This document shows, in pieces, positions 24,122-33,376 of a stretch of 36,439 nt of DNA. Origin of the DNA: Mediterranea sp. (in: CFB group bacteria) (GTDB lineage: Bacteria; Bacteroidota; Bacteroidia; Bacteroidales; Bacteroidaceae). Each line of letters opens with the position of its first letter. Position 1 is the first letter of the stretch. The position numbers and the translations under genes are program-made. Under the pieces are notes generated by a model. The model had not been told where the DNA came from. It saw nothing but the letters and a program-made list of their open reading frames with translations, and ran no database searches. The DNA is taken from positions 1-36,439 of the forward strand of contig JAIRNG010000061.1 in NCBI GenBank assembly GCA_031258135.1, written 5' to 3'.

Positions 24122-25003
24122 CTAATCCTGATGGTAACCAAAGTTACGCAGTTCCCTGTCCGAGCTGCGCCAATCCTTATCCACCTTTACATAGGTCTCC
24201 AGAAAGATTGCCTTTCCGAAGAATCTCTCCAGGTCCCGGCGAGCCTCGGTAGCGACCTTTTTCAACGCTTTCCCTTGCCTGCCGATAATAATACCTTTTT
24301 GCGAATCTCTCTCCACATAAATCACCGCATGGATATGTATCTTCTTCGCATCTTCCTTGAACTGTTCCACGGCCACTTCTACCGAATAGGGTATTTCCTT
24401 GTCGTAGTATAACAATATCTTTTCGCGGATAATTTCAGTCACAAAGAAACGGGCAGGCTTATCCGTCCACTGATTCTTGTCAAAATAGGGCGGAGATTCA
24501 GGCAACAACTCTTTAATGCGCTTCATAATATAATCCGTATTAAACTTTGCGGTCGCCGAAATCGGTATGATCTCAGCCTGTGGCATGAGTTCTTTCCACT
24601 TCTCCACCAACGTTACCAGATCGTCCTGATTACTCAGGTCTATTTTATTGATCAACAAAAGTACCGGCGCCGTTTGCTTCCGTACTTTATCGATAAATTC
24701 AATGTTTTTTTCCGGCTTCTCCACTACATCCGTCACATACAAAAGCACATCTGCATCCGCCAGCGCCGAATTTGAGAAGTTCAGCATCGATTCCTGCAAC
24801 TTGTAGTTCGGTTTCAATACGCCCGGAGTATCCGAGAATACGATCTGCATCTCTTCGGAATTATATATCCCCATTATTCTGTGGCGGGTTGTCTGCGCTT
24901 TAAATGTTGCAATAGAGACGCGTTCTCCGACTAAAACATTCATTAGCGTAGACTTCCCTACATTGGGATTTCCCACGATATTTACAAATCCTGCTTTATG
25001 CAT
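24122..25003 (-). CDS. era: Era, GTPase for small-subunit assembly
   Basis: This 293-residue protein has an N-terminal GTPase domain with GNPNVGKST (about 10-18), DTPG and NKID, and a C-terminal KH domain (about 205-285, with KGIIIGRQGKALKKVATEAR). Era binds the 3' end of 16S rRNA during 30S assembly. I start at the ATG at 25003 (MHKAGFVNIVG); the upstream in-frame codons (MMRFLSKPVCF) do not fit the family. It is preceded by fabH with an 84-base gap. Confidence 0.95.
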   Translation of the reverse strand: MHKAGFVNIVGNPNVGKSTLMNVLVGERVSIATFKAQTTRHRIMGIYNSEEMQIVFSDTPGVLKPNYKLQESMLNFSNSALADADVLLYVTDVVEKPEKNIEFIDKVRKQTAPVLLLINKIDLSNQDDLVTLVEKWKELMPQAEIIPISATAKFNTDYIMKRIKELLPESPPYFDKNQWTDKPARFFVTEIIREKILLYYDKEIPYSVEVAVEQFKEDAKKIHIHAVIYVERDSQKGIIIGRQGKALKKVATEARRDLERFFGKAIFLETYVKVDKDWRSSDRELRNFGYHQD

Positions 25004-25087
25004 AAAACAAACTGGTTTAGACAAAAAACGCATCAAATTTAAAATAAGATGCGTTTTCTGAATTATATCTCTCCGGCATTCAAATGC

Positions 25088-26086
25088 CTACGCTTTGTCA
25101 TATCCCCATTTCACATAAACGGCTCCCCATGTGAAGCCTGCCCCGAAAGCGGTAAAAATAATATTATCGCCTTTCTTCAACTTAGACTCAAAATCCCATA
25201 TACAAAGCGGCAATGTAGCCGCACTTGTGTTTCCGTACCGTTCTATGTTGATCAGGATTTTGTCTAAAGGCAATCCCAACCGGCTGGCTACAGCATCGAT
25301 GATGCGCATATTCGCCTGATGTGGAACAACCCAGTCGATAGAATTATTGTCTAAATGATTCTTTTCCGCAATCTCTGCACTCACACCGGACATGTTAGAC
25401 ACTGCATATTTAAATACCGTTCTTCCTTCCTGATATACATAGTGCATGTGATTATCTACCGTAAAATAGGATGGAGGACATACTGACCCACCTGCTTTCA
25501 TGTGCAGGAATGGCAATCCTTTACCATCCGTACGCAAAATAGAATCCAGAATTCCGACTTCCCCAGTCGTCGGCTCAAGCATGAACGCTGCAGCGCCATC
25601 ACCAAAAATAGGGCATGTCGCCCGGTCGGTATAATCGGTTATAGCCGACATCTTATCGGCGCCCACAATAATAATTTTCTTATATTTCCCCGAACGGATA
25701 AATGAAGCAGCCGTTTCCATCAGATACAGAAATCCACAGCAAGCTGCCTGCAGATCAAATGCAAATGCGTTTTTCAGTCCGAGTTTATCACATAAGATAG
25801 ATGCTACCGAAGGAAAGGCATAGTCCGCAGTACTTGTTGCAACAATAACCAGATCAATATCATCCGGATTGGAATTTGTTCGTTGCATCAGTTGCTTCGC
25901 AGCTTTTCTGGCCATATAAGAAGTTCCCAATCCTTCTTCGTTTAAGATTCTCCTTTCCTTAACTCCGATACGAGTCATAATCCACTCATCGTTGGTATCT
26001 ACCATTCTTGAGATTTCGTCATTTGTCAGGACGTAATCCGGCACATATCCTCCAACTCCGGTGATTACTGCATTAATTCTTTCCAT
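25088..26086 (-). CDS. fabH: FabH, beta-ketoacyl-ACP synthase III
   Basis: This 332-residue enzyme condenses acetyl-CoA with malonyl-ACP and so starts fatty-acid synthesis. The catalytic cysteine is C116 in LQAACCGF. The histidine and asparagine are in PHQANMRI and [11 protein letters not shown]. Length and motifs are standard. It follows rpmF, the usual pairing in many bacteria. Confidence 0.95.
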   Translation of the reverse strand: MERINAVITGVGGYVPDYVLTNDEISRMVDTNDEWIMTRIGVKERRILNEEGLGTSYMARKAAKQLMQRTNSNPDDIDLVIVATSTADYAFPSVASILCDKLGLKNAFAFDLQAACCGFLYLMETAASFIRSGKYKKIIIVGADKMSAITDYTDRATCPIFGDGAAAFMLEPTTGEVGILDSILRTDGKGLPFLHMKAGGSVCPPSYFTVDNHMHYVYQEGRTVFKYAVSNMSGVSAEIAEKNHLDNNSIDWVVPHQANMRIIDAVASRLGLPLDKILINIERYGNTSAATLPLCIWDFESKLKKGDNIIFTAFGAGFTWGAVYVKWGYDKA

Positions 26087-26151
26087 TCATCCTACTTTTA
26101 GTAAGCAATGCTTATACGCTTATGCAAGCGTATAAGTGTTTCCGGACTGAT

Positions 26152-26337
26152 TTATACAGCCGCTTTTCTCTCGATAGCCAATTTCCCCCTGTAGTATCCG
26201 CAAGCTTTACACACAGTATGAAAAACGTGCCATTCACCACAGTTAGGACAAATAGCCAATGTAGGAACTACAGCTTTATCATGAGTTCTCCTCTTCGCAG
26301 TTCTTGTTTTTGATTGTCTTCTTTTAGGATGTGCCAT
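26152..26337 (-). CDS. rpmF: Ribosomal protein L32
   Basis: This 61-residue basic protein of the large subunit begins AHPKRRQSKTRTAKRR after the Met. It has two Cys pairs that can bind zinc (CPNC and CKAC). It lies 11 bases after the DUF177 gene and 65 bases before fabH, an arrangement seen in many bacteria. Confidence 0.96.
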   Translation of the reverse strand: MAHPKRRQSKTRTAKRRTHDKAVVPTLAICPNCGEWHVFHTVCKACGYYRGKLAIERKAAV

Positions 26338-26348
26338 TTTCTAAAACT

Positions 26349-26930
26349 TTAATTATTATCTAATATTTTCTTTAATTCATTCCACCGGGGATCCATTGAC
26401 GACTCTGTCTCTTCATTGTCTATGATCACATCATCCGGTGTATCATCCATATCTTCGGGATCATCATCACCGGAACCCGCACGCAGATGCTTATTCAACT
26501 TTCCTATTACTGCTTTGCTGCATTTTCCCGGTGCATGTACATGCTTCATCGGAATAGCTAAAGCAATGAACTCATAAATAAGCCACGCTACGTTAATATC
26601 GCCCTCATTTTCGGGAACAATTATAATATTGTCTCCTTCTCCTCCATGTTCATGGCCAAACTTAACGACCAGATTGTCTGATGTATTTATCGGAAGTTCC
26701 ACGTCGTCCAGGCAACGGTCACACGGCACATACACTAAACCTTCAATCTGAAAGTTCAGTTCAAATGCACGGAGGGACTTCTTTACGTTCAACATGACTT
26801 TCAGTTTTCCTTTCTGTACTTCCGGTCCGTCAATGTCAACGAAGAAAAGATTATCCAGCAGAAACTCATAAGTTTCCGCATCGGCTTGCATGCCTTTTAA
26901 ATCAATTCTATATTTATCAAATTTTCCCAA
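26349..26930 (-). CDS. DUF177 (YceD) family protein
   Basis: This 193-residue protein belongs to the YceD/DUF177 family, which is encoded next to rpmF and is linked to large-subunit or 23S rRNA maturation. The motif CDRCLDD (about 72-78) and an acidic C-terminal part (GDDDPEDMDD, about 154-163) are visible. The start is TTG at 26930: a stop (TAA) lies four codons upstream and no ATG comes before the conserved GKFDKYRIDLKGM. It is the first gene of its operon. Confidence 0.9.
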   Translation of the reverse strand: MGKFDKYRIDLKGMQADAETYEFLLDNLFFVDIDGPEVQKGKLKVMLNVKKSLRAFELNFQIEGLVYVPCDRCLDDVELPINTSDNLVVKFGHEHGGEGDNIIIVPENEGDINVAWLIYEFIALAIPMKHVHAPGKCSKAVIGKLNKHLRAGSGDDDPEDMDDTPDDVIIDNEETESSMDPRWNELKKILDNN

Positions 26931-26958
26931 AACGTCCTTTTAAAGTCTTAACGGACGA

Positions 26959-26966
26959 CAAAGATA
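26959..26966 (-). promoter_or_regulatory. -7 box of the DUF177-rpmF-fabH-era-der operon
   Basis: TATCTTTG on the minus strand fits TAnnTTTG and is 28 bases upstream of the TTG start. No clear -33 TTTG is present. Confidence 0.45.
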
Positions 26967-27022
26967 CAAATAATTATCTCATTACGCATAATTATATGTA
27001 AAATTACAGATTAGCCGTACCA

Positions 27023-27054
27023 AAAAGCCGTGTGGACTCATCCACACGGCTTTT
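27023..27054 (-). terminator. Terminator of the rpsB-tsf transcript
   Basis: A perfect 14-bp stem (27023-27036 with 27041-27054) with a four-base loop begins 22 bases after the tsf stop. On the minus strand it ends in a run of five Ts. Confidence 0.9.
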
Positions 27055-27076
27055 GTATACATGGTTCCGGGAATGA

Positions 27077-27904
27077 TCAGTCAACGTTCAACGTGAAACG
27101 TTTGAAGTCTGTTACAGTCAAACCTTTGCTTGCGCCATCGAGGTACTGAGCAATTGTCTTCTTAGGGTCTTTCACAAACTCCTGTTCTAACAAACATACT
27201 TCTTTGTAGAATTTGACAATACGGCCTTCGGCGATCGTTCCGATTATATTTTCCGGTTTACCTTCTTCACGGGCTTTTTCAGCAGCGATTGCTCTTTCTT
27301 TTTCAAGCACATCAGCAGGAATACTTGCTCTGTCAATCGAGATCGGATTCATGGCTGCAACTTGCATTGCCACGTCGCGAGCAACCTGGTAGTCAACACC
27401 GGCCTGGTTGAAAGCAACGATAGTAGCCAATTTATTCCCCGGGTGGATATAAGCAACCGTAGTAGCTCCTTTTACGAATCCGTAACCATCCAATTCGGTT
27501 TTTTCACCTGTAATACCACTGCGGTCAACAACTACATCGGCAACAGTTCCTTTGCCTAAAGTCAAAGCGTTAACAGCGGCCAGATCTGCAGATTGGTTAG
27601 CGATAGACAAGTCAAGGATTTCTTGTGTCAAAGCTATGAAATCGGCGTTCTTGGCAACGAAGTCAGTCTCGCATTTCAAGGCGATAACCGCCGCAAATCC
27701 ACCTTCGCTTTTTGCCAATACACAACCTTCTGCAGCATCACGGTCAGAACGTTTTGCAGCAACAGCCTGTCCCTTTTTACGAATAATTTCTACTGCTTTG
27801 TCGAAGTCGCCTTCAGCTTCTATCAAAGCATTTTTGCAGTCCATCATACCTGCGCCTGTCATTTTACGCAAGTAGGTGATTTCTGCCATAGTAACTTGTG
27901 CCAT
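27077..27904 (-). CDS. tsf: Elongation factor Ts
   Basis: This 275-residue factor exchanges GDP for GTP on EF-Tu. The N-terminal domain carries LRKMTGAGMMDCKNAL (about 12-27), and TDFVAKN (about 80-86) is the core motif. A dimerisation region follows, as in other EF-Ts. It lies 160 bases after rpsB and ends in a strong terminator. Confidence 0.97.
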   Translation of the reverse strand: MAQVTMAEITYLRKMTGAGMMDCKNALIEAEGDFDKAVEIIRKKGQAVAAKRSDRDAAEGCVLAKSEGGFAAVIALKCETDFVAKNADFIALTQEILDLSIANQSADLAAVNALTLGKGTVADVVVDRSGITGEKTELDGYGFVKGATTVAYIHPGNKLATIVAFNQAGVDYQVARDVAMQVAAMNPISIDRASIPADVLEKERAIAAEKAREEGKPENIIGTIAEGRIVKFYKEVCLLEQEFVKDPKKTIAQYLDGASKGLTVTDFKRFTLNVD

Positions 27905-27925
27905 ATTTTTAATAGTTAGTGGCTA

Positions 27926-28040
27926 TCAGTCAGTAGTAACTGAAAGCCGTTCGTTAATAATCGGATTGAATAAAAAACAAAGATAGTCAGAATCCAATAG
28001 CCGGAAGTTGTAGCAGGCGCATTGATCTGACTACTGACTA
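27926..28040. repeat. Inverted repeat AGTCAGTAGT between rpsB and tsf
   Basis: AGTCAGTAGT (27928-27937) and ACTACTGACT (28030-28039) are inverted copies about 92 bases apart in the rpsB-tsf gap. The same word occurs at the left end of the REP-like element at 18564. Confidence 0.5.
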
Positions 28041-28064
28041 TTGAATTCCGACTACTTTGATATA

Positions 28065-28904
28065 TTAAGCCTCTTCGTCTTCCTTGATGAAAGCAGCTGC
28101 TTTGGCAGCGTTTATTGCTTCCTCGTCGGATTTATCGAGTCTTGCTTTCGTTGATTTTCTCCTGCCTTTATTTGCAACAGGAGCTTCGCCTGCAGCTTCC
28201 ATATCGATCTTTTCAACTTTTCTTTCTTCGAGACCTTCTGCGATAGCTTCGCAACAAGCGTTAAGGATTATCTCGATAGATTTTGTGGCGTCGTCATTTG
28301 CAGGGATCACGAAGTTGATGTTTGAAGGGTCTGAGTTTGTATCGACAATAGCAAACACAGGAATACCCAAACGGTTAGCTTCGCGAACGGCGATATGTTC
28401 TTTCATTACGTCGATCACGAAAAGAGCGGAAGGCAAACGGGTCAGGTCTGCAATCGAACCTAAGTTCTTTTCCAATTTAGCGCGTTGACGTGAAATCTGA
28501 AGAATTTCTCTCTTGGAGAGATTTGAATATGTACCATCGTTTGTCAATTTGTCGATGGTGGCCATTTTCTTAACCGCCTTACGGATGGTAGGGAAGTTTG
28601 TCAGCATACCCCCCGGCCAGCGTTCGATAACATAAGGCATATTTACAGCAGCAGCTTTATCAGCTACAATTTGCTTGGCCTGTTTTTTAGTAGCAACAAA
28701 AAGTACTTTTTTGCCTGATTTAGCGATTTGTTTCAAAGCATCGGCTGCTTCGTCAACTTTAGCTACGGTTTTGTGAAGGTCAATGATATGAATACCATTG
28801 CGTTCCATAAAGATATAAGGAGCCATTGCGGGGTTCCACTTTCTTTTCAAGTGTCCGAAGTGTGAACCGGCTTCCAGTAATGCATCAAAATTAGTTCTTG
28901 ACAT
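28065..28904 (-). CDS. rpsB: Ribosomal protein S2
   Basis: This 279-residue small-subunit protein has the signature regions LLEAGSHFGHLKRKWNPAM (about 9-27) and PVFAIVDTNSDP (about 174-185). The C-terminal tail (about 235-279) is basic and then acidic (KGRRKSTKARLDKSDEE), longer than in enteric S2. It lies in the rplM-rpsI-rpsB-tsf block, after a 198-base gap that holds an imperfect hairpin. Confidence 0.97.
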   Translation of the reverse strand: MSRTNFDALLEAGSHFGHLKRKWNPAMAPYIFMERNGIHIIDLHKTVAKVDEAADALKQIAKSGKKVLFVATKKQAKQIVADKAAAVNMPYVIERWPGGMLTNFPTIRKAVKKMATIDKLTNDGTYSNLSKREILQISRQRAKLEKNLGSIADLTRLPSALFVIDVMKEHIAVREANRLGIPVFAIVDTNSDPSNINFVIPANDDATKSIEIILNACCEAIAEGLEERKVEKIDMEAAGEAPVANKGRRKSTKARLDKSDEEAINAAKAAAFIKEDEEA

Positions 28905-29006
28905 TGTTTTTCTTTTTAATAAATTGTTTACTTTCTTTTTTGTTTTTCTAAACCAACCGCTGAGTAGCCATTACATTGGGTCCCAGTGGTTTAGATACTA
29001 AACAGG

Positions 29007-29098
29007 ATGATTTACGATCAGGCGATTTACTGTTAGACGATTGATACATGTAACATGTAGCGATTGTAACTCCAACCGTAAACCGTTAAATCGTAAAT
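29007..29098. repeat. Imperfect inverted repeat between rpsI and rpsB
   Basis: GATTTACGAT followed by a CGATTTACTGTT segment (29008-29034) is mirrored by AACCGTAAACCG and ATCGTAAATC (about 29075-29098). A short perfect stem GTTTAG/CTAAAC lies beside it (28989-29003). Confidence 0.55.
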
Positions 29099-29102
29099 CG
29101 GA

Positions 29103-29489
29103 TCAGCGTTTACTGAACTGGAATCTCTTACGAGCTTTCGGCTGACCGGCTTTCTTACGTTCTACGGTACGTGGGTCACGGGTCATGAAGCCTTCTGCAC
29201 GAAGGGCGGCTTTGTCTTCCGGATTGATTTTCACCAATGCACGGGCGATAGCCAGACGTAAAGCCTGTGACTGGCCGGTGAAACCACCGCCACACAAGTT
29301 CACTTTGATATCGTACTTCTCGGCAACACCAATCTTATTCAATGGTTGTTTCACAACATATTGAAGGATAGAAGACGGGAAATACCGAGTAAGGTCTCTC
29401 TTGTTGATAGTGATTTTTCCGGTACCTTCGCTTACGTATATGCGGGCGATTGCGCTTTTACGTCTGCCTAATGCGTTTACTACTTCCAT
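29103..29489 (-). CDS. rpsI: Ribosomal protein S9
   Basis: This 128-residue small-subunit protein has GRRKSAIARIYVSEGTGK near the start, GGGFTGQSQALRLAIARAL in the middle and the basic tail KARKRFQFSKR, which in S9 reaches the P-site tRNA. It starts 6 bases after rplM, the universal pairing. Confidence 0.97.
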   Translation of the reverse strand: MEVVNALGRRKSAIARIYVSEGTGKITINKRDLTRYFPSSILQYVVKQPLNKIGVAEKYDIKVNLCGGGFTGQSQALRLAIARALVKINPEDKAALRAEGFMTRDPRTVERKKAGQPKARKRFQFSKR

Positions 29490-29495
29490 TATCTC

Positions 29496-29957
29496 TTATT
29501 TAAGTGAGTTTAAATCAATTGTTTTAGGGCTCTGCGCAGCATGTTTGTGTTCGCCTCCGGCATATACGTACATGTTTCCAAGCAATTTAGCGCCTAATTT
29601 ATTCTTAGGAAGCATACCCTTTACTACTTTTCTCAACAATCTGTCGTCGCCGTTAGGCTTTGACTGCAAACGGGCAGGAGTTATTTCCCGCTGGCCCCCT
29701 GGGTAACCGGTATATGACAAATATATTCTGTCATTCCATTTATTTCCGGTTAATTTAACTTTGTCTGCATTGATAATGATCACATTATCGCCACAGTCCA
29801 CATGAGGAGTAAAGTTTGGTTTGTACTTTCCTCTCAATAATTTCGCAACTTTCGAACCGAGACGACCTAAAATCTGATCGGTGGCGTCAACAACAACCCA
29901 TTCTTTGGTTGCAGTTTCTTTGTTTGCAGAAATGGTTTTGTAACTTAAAGTATCCAC
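29496..29957 (-). CDS. rplM: Ribosomal protein L13
   Basis: This 153-residue large-subunit protein is recognised by VVDATDQILGRLGSKVAKLL, YTGYPGGQRE and RLLRKVVKGMLPKNKLG. The start codon is GTG (29957-29955); the reading MDTLSYKTISANKETATKEW is the usual Bacteroidales N-terminus. It is the first gene of its operon and has a consensus promoter about 120 bases upstream. Confidence 0.96.
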   Translation of the reverse strand: MDTLSYKTISANKETATKEWVVVDATDQILGRLGSKVAKLLRGKYKPNFTPHVDCGDNVIIINADKVKLTGNKWNDRIYLSYTGYPGGQREITPARLQSKPNGDDRLLRKVVKGMLPKNKLGAKLLGNMYVYAGGEHKHAAQSPKTIDLNSLK

Positions 29958-30070
29958 TCTAAAAAAATTTAATTGTTACTACTAAATTCTTCACCGCGCT
30001 TTAATTCCCCGGACAAAGAGGGACGCTAAATCGCTATGAATTAATCTTTTATCAATTTTTGATAATAATC
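29958..30070 (-). promoter_or_regulatory. Structured leader of the rplM transcript
   Basis: About 110 bases lie between the expected start of transcription and the GTG. The leader opens with a perfect 7-bp stem TTATCAA/TTGATAA (30049-30065) and continues with a TCCC/GGGGA pairing. Autoregulatory L13 leaders are known in Bacteroidia as far as I recall, so this may be one, but I could not compare it to a model. Confidence 0.35.
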
Positions 30071-30076
30071 GGCTTG

Positions 30077-30107
30077 CAAAGGTAGCGCTTTTCTTTTAAT
30101 TGGCAAA
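30077..30107 (-). promoter_or_regulatory. Promoter of rplM-rpsI
   Basis: On the minus strand TTTG (30107-30104), exactly 19 bases, then TACCTTTG (30084-30077) give a full match to TTTG-N19-21-TAnnTTTG. Confidence 0.75.
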
Positions 30108-30139
30108 CGATTTTTCCTCAGAAATGTCGATTACTTTTA

Positions 30140-30239
30140 TACCTGAACACAAAGTTTTACCACTGACCCTGTTTTAGTGTATAAGCCTCGCCTTTTTTAT
30201 ATAAATCAGGCGAGGTTTATATAAAGGCTCCGCCTGATT
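30140..30239. repeat. Decayed copy of the inverted-repeat arm end, with two competing stems
   Basis: ACCTGAACACA (30141-30151) and the bases to about 30178 match the outer end of the arms at 21442-22209, with many changes. Next to it, CCTCGCC (30186-30192) pairs with GGCGAGG (30209-30215), while AATCAGGCG (30204-30212) pairs with CGCCTGATT (30231-30239). The two stems share bases and cannot form together. Confidence 0.6.
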
Positions 30240-30274
30240 AAAATATATCCGATTGATATGATGATTCTCAATAA

Positions 30275-30304
30275 TTTGCCCCAAAAGTATTATCTTTACA
30301 TTTG
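30275..30304 (+). promoter_or_regulatory. Promoter of the alpha/beta hydrolase gene
   Basis: TTTG (30275-30278), 18 bases, then TACATTTG (30297-30304). The spacing is one base short of the usual 19-21. It is 19 bases upstream of the ATG. Confidence 0.55.
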
Positions 30305-30323
30305 TAATTAAAAAACAAACGAT

Positions 30324-31769
30324 ATGAATCTATTAAATTTCACGACATTATTTCCGGATAAGGCAAAACGATTAGCGTTCTTGCTGTTTGTCTGTCTTGC
30401 ATCTCTGAATAGTTGGGGGCAGGACATTACCGGAGACTGGAACGGTGTTCTAAAAGTTCAGGGTATACAACTGCGGCTGGTATTCCACATTCAAAAAACG
30501 GCGTCGGGATACGAGGCTACAATGGACAGCCCGGATCAAAACGCAAAGGGTATTCCCATGACCTCCGCAAGCTATGAAAACGTCGTGTTGAAAATCGCTG
30601 CCGTTAATATGGGATTCGAGTACGAAGGCTCGTTAGGCGCCGACGGAAACATCACCGGCACATTCAGGCAGATGGGGCAGTCTTTTCCATTGAATTTGTC
30701 GAAAGAAACCGTTGAAAAAGAGAAACCGGCAAGGCCTCAGGAGCCGGTGAAACCTTATCCCTACCATGAGGAAGAGGTCTTTTTTGAGAACAGGGAAGAC
30801 GGCATTACTTTAGCAGGCACTCTGACTTTGCCACAGAAAGACGGCGTTTTCCCTGCCGTTGTTTTGATAAGCGGGAGCGGCACCCAAAACCGCGACGAAG
30901 AGGCGATGGAGCACAAGCCTTTCCTCGTTATAGCCGATTACCTGACCCGAAACGGCATTGCTGTGCTACGCTTCGATGACCGTGGTACAGCCGCCTCCAC
31001 CGGCAACTTTGAGACGGCTACCAGCTACGATTTTTCAAAGGACGCGGAAGCCGGAGTGAAATACCTGCAAACCCGCAAAGAGATTAACCGTAAAAAAATA
31101 GGCCTGGCAGGACACAGCGAAGGGGGGATTATTGCCCCGATGGTTGCCGCCCGAAACAAAGACATTGCATTTATTGTCTTATTGGCAGGCTCCGGAGTGC
31201 GAGGCGACCAAGTCTTGTTGATGCAACAGGATTTAGTTATCCAAGCCTACGGCGTCGGCGAAGAACACAGAAAACAAGCTCGCGCCATTAATACGGCTAT
31301 CTTTAATATTGTGTTACAATCGACGGATAATGAGCGATTAAAGACAGATCTGGCCGATTATTTAAGGCAAGCTATAAAGGATATCCCGGATACCGAAAAA
31401 TTTAAAGAAATATACGACAACAACTTTATCGCAGCTACCGTTAGCCGGTTGACAAGCCTATGGATGCAGTATTTCATCAGGTATGACCCTGCTCCGGCGC
31501 TGGAAAAAGTAACGTGCCCCGTCTTGGCGCTCAATGGCGAAAAAGACATGCAGGTTCCCGCCAAAGCGAATCTGGAAGCTATCAAAGTGGCGCTGGCCAA
31601 AGGTGGTAACCGGCAAGTTACAACAAAAGAACTCCCCGGACTAAATCACCTGTTTCAGGAGTGCAAAACAGGTTGGCCGACAGAGTACGCCACAATAGAG
31701 CAAACTTTTTCGCCGGTTGCCCTGAATGAAATGCTAACGTGGATCAAAGCGCAAATAGAGCAGGATTAA
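30324..31769 (+). CDS. Secreted alpha/beta hydrolase (peptidase S9/esterase-like)
   Basis: This 481-residue protein has a signal peptide (about 14-33, ending SWGQ), an N-terminal beta domain (about 34-125, ITGDWNGVLKVQG), a Pro/Lys-rich linker (132-146) and an alpha/beta hydrolase domain (about 155-478). The expected triad is S265 (GHSEGG), D408 (NGEKD) and H442 (GLNH). LISGSGTQNRDE (182-193) forms the oxyanion region, and DDRGTAAS is also typical. Relatives are annotated as esterases or dipeptidyl-peptidase-like; the substrate cannot be read. It is alone on the plus strand and convergent with asnS. Confidence 0.88.
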   Translation: MNLLNFTTLFPDKAKRLAFLLFVCLASLNSWGQDITGDWNGVLKVQGIQLRLVFHIQKTASGYEATMDSPDQNAKGIPMTSASYENVVLKIAAVNMGFEYEGSLGADGNITGTFRQMGQSFPLNLSKETVEKEKPARPQEPVKPYPYHEEEVFFENREDGITLAGTLTLPQKDGVFPAVVLISGSGTQNRDEEAMEHKPFLVIADYLTRNGIAVLRFDDRGTAASTGNFETATSYDFSKDAEAGVKYLQTRKEINRKKIGLAGHSEGGIIAPMVAARNKDIAFIVLLAGSGVRGDQVLLMQQDLVIQAYGVGEEHRKQARAINTAIFNIVLQSTDNERLKTDLADYLRQAIKDIPDTEKFKEIYDNNFIAATVSRLTSLWMQYFIRYDPAPALEKVTCPVLALNGEKDMQVPAKANLEAIKVALAKGGNRQVTTKELPGLNHLFQECKTGWPTEYATIEQTFSPVALNEMLTWIKAQIEQD

Positions 31770-31834
31770 CGGGAACCTTACTGCAAGGGCTTACCAAAGT
31801 TAACCTGAAGGACCGGACAGGGAATAAATAAGTA

Positions 31835-33262
31835 TTAAAACTCTGCATTATTCGGAGTACGCGGAAAAGGTATCACGTCGCGGATGTTATTCATTCCGGT
31901 CACAAACAGCAACAGACGTTCAAATCCCAATCCAAAACCGGAGTGTGGCGCTGTTCCGAAACGACGGGTATCCAGATACCACCAAATATCTTTTGTCGGT
32001 ACACCCATTTCCTTAGCGCGACGGGATAGTTTTTCGTAATCTTCTTCGCGTTGAGAACCGCCAATGATCTCTCCAATCCTTGGGAAGAGCACGTCCATTG
32101 CGCGAACTGTCTTTCCGTCCTCATTCTGTTTCATATAAAACGATTTGATTTCTTTCGGATAGTCAGTCAGGATCACCGGACATTTGAAGTGGTTTTCAAC
32201 CAAATAACGTTCATGTTCCGAAGCCAGGTCTGAGCCCCAGAAAACAGGAAATTCAAATTTGTATCCGTTAGCCACAGCCTTTTCAAGAATTTCAATACCT
32301 TCTGTATAGGTCAGACGAATGAACTTATTATCCAAAACGAATCGCAGGCGTTCGATCAAGTCATCTATTTCCTCATTTTTATATAAATGCTTTCTTGCTC
32401 CATTCAGGAATTGAATATCATCCATGCAGTTGTCCAACGCCCATTGCAAACAATATTTAATGAAGTCTTCGGCCAGATCCGCGTTCTCCCCGTTCTCATT
32501 GAAAGCAACTTCGGGTTCAATCATCCAAAATTCGGACAGGTGACGCGGAGTGTTAGAATTCTCGGCGCGGAACGTAGGGCCAAACGTATAAATAGCTCCC
32601 AGAGCCATAGCAGCCAATTCACCCTCAAGCTGACCGGACACCGTCAAGCTGGTTTGCTTCCCGAAAAAGTCTTCTTTATAGTCGATAGAACCCAGATCAT
32701 CTTTCTTCAGATCATACAGGTTCATCGTAGTTACCTGAAACATTTGCCCTGCCCCTTCACAGTCCGATCCTGTAATGACCGGGGTATGGAAATAAAAGAA
32801 TCCTCTTTCATGGAAAAAGCGATGAATGGCCATTGCCATGTGGTGACGAATACGGAATATAGCGCCAAATGTGTTGGTGCGGGGACGAAGGTGGGCTACT
32901 TCACGAAGAAACTCCATGGAGTGGCCTTTTTTCTGTAACGGATATGTATTATCACATGCTCCTAACACCTCAATCTCGGTAGCCTGTACTTCAGCTCTCT
33001 GACCCGATCCCACCGATTCGGTCAATATACCGTTCACGCTCAGACAAGCGCCGGTAGTGATCAACTTCAGCATCTCTTCGTCAAAGTTCTCCAGGTCGAC
33101 CACAACCTGCATATTATTTATCGTAGAACCATCATTCAGCGCGATGAAATTTACTTGTTTACTACCTCTACGGGTGCGTACCCAACCTTTCACATTTACT
33201 TTCATACCAAACTGTTCATAAGCCAGCAGGTCTGTGATCTTTGTTCTACTAATCTTTTCCAT
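31835..33262 (-). CDS. asnS: Asparaginyl-tRNA synthetase
   Basis: This 475-residue class II synthetase charges tRNA-Asn. It has an N-terminal OB fold (about 15-110, [22 protein letters not shown]) and a class II catalytic core with motif 2 ([19 protein letters not shown]) and motif 3 ([10 protein letters not shown], near the C-terminus). The ending [18 protein letters not shown] is typical of AsnS. It follows the RluB-type gene by 114 bases and may share its transcript. Confidence 0.97.
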   Translation of the reverse strand: MEKISRTKITDLLAYEQFGMKVNVKGWVRTRRGSKQVNFIALNDGSTINNMQVVVDLENFDEEMLKLITTGACLSVNGILTESVGSGQRAEVQATEIEVLGACDNTYPLQKKGHSMEFLREVAHLRPRTNTFGAIFRIRHHMAMAIHRFFHERGFFYFHTPVITGSDCEGAGQMFQVTTMNLYDLKKDDLGSIDYKEDFFGKQTSLTVSGQLEGELAAMALGAIYTFGPTFRAENSNTPRHLSEFWMIEPEVAFNENGENADLAEDFIKYCLQWALDNCMDDIQFLNGARKHLYKNEEIDDLIERLRFVLDNKFIRLTYTEGIEILEKAVANGYKFEFPVFWGSDLASEHERYLVENHFKCPVILTDYPKEIKSFYMKQNEDGKTVRAMDVLFPRIGEIIGGSQREEDYEKLSRRAKEMGVPTKDIWWYLDTRRFGTAPHSGFGLGFERLLLFVTGMNNIRDVIPFPRTPNNAEF

Positions 33263-33280
33263 TTTAATTGAACGTTAAAC

Positions 33281-33360
33281 GTTGAAAGCTGAAAGTTTGA
33301 AAGTACCGACAGAATAGATATTTCATCCGCACGGTTTACTTTCAATTTTCAACTTTCAAA
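33281..33360. repeat. Imperfect inverted repeat of TTGAAAG words upstream of asnS
   Basis: GTTGAAAGCTGAAAGTTTGA (33281-33300) and the following bases are mirrored by TTACTTTCAATTTTCAACTT (33336-33355) and its tail. The element fills most of the gap between asnS and the RluB-type gene. Confidence 0.6.
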
Positions 33361-33376
33361 TGAATGAATTTATTTA

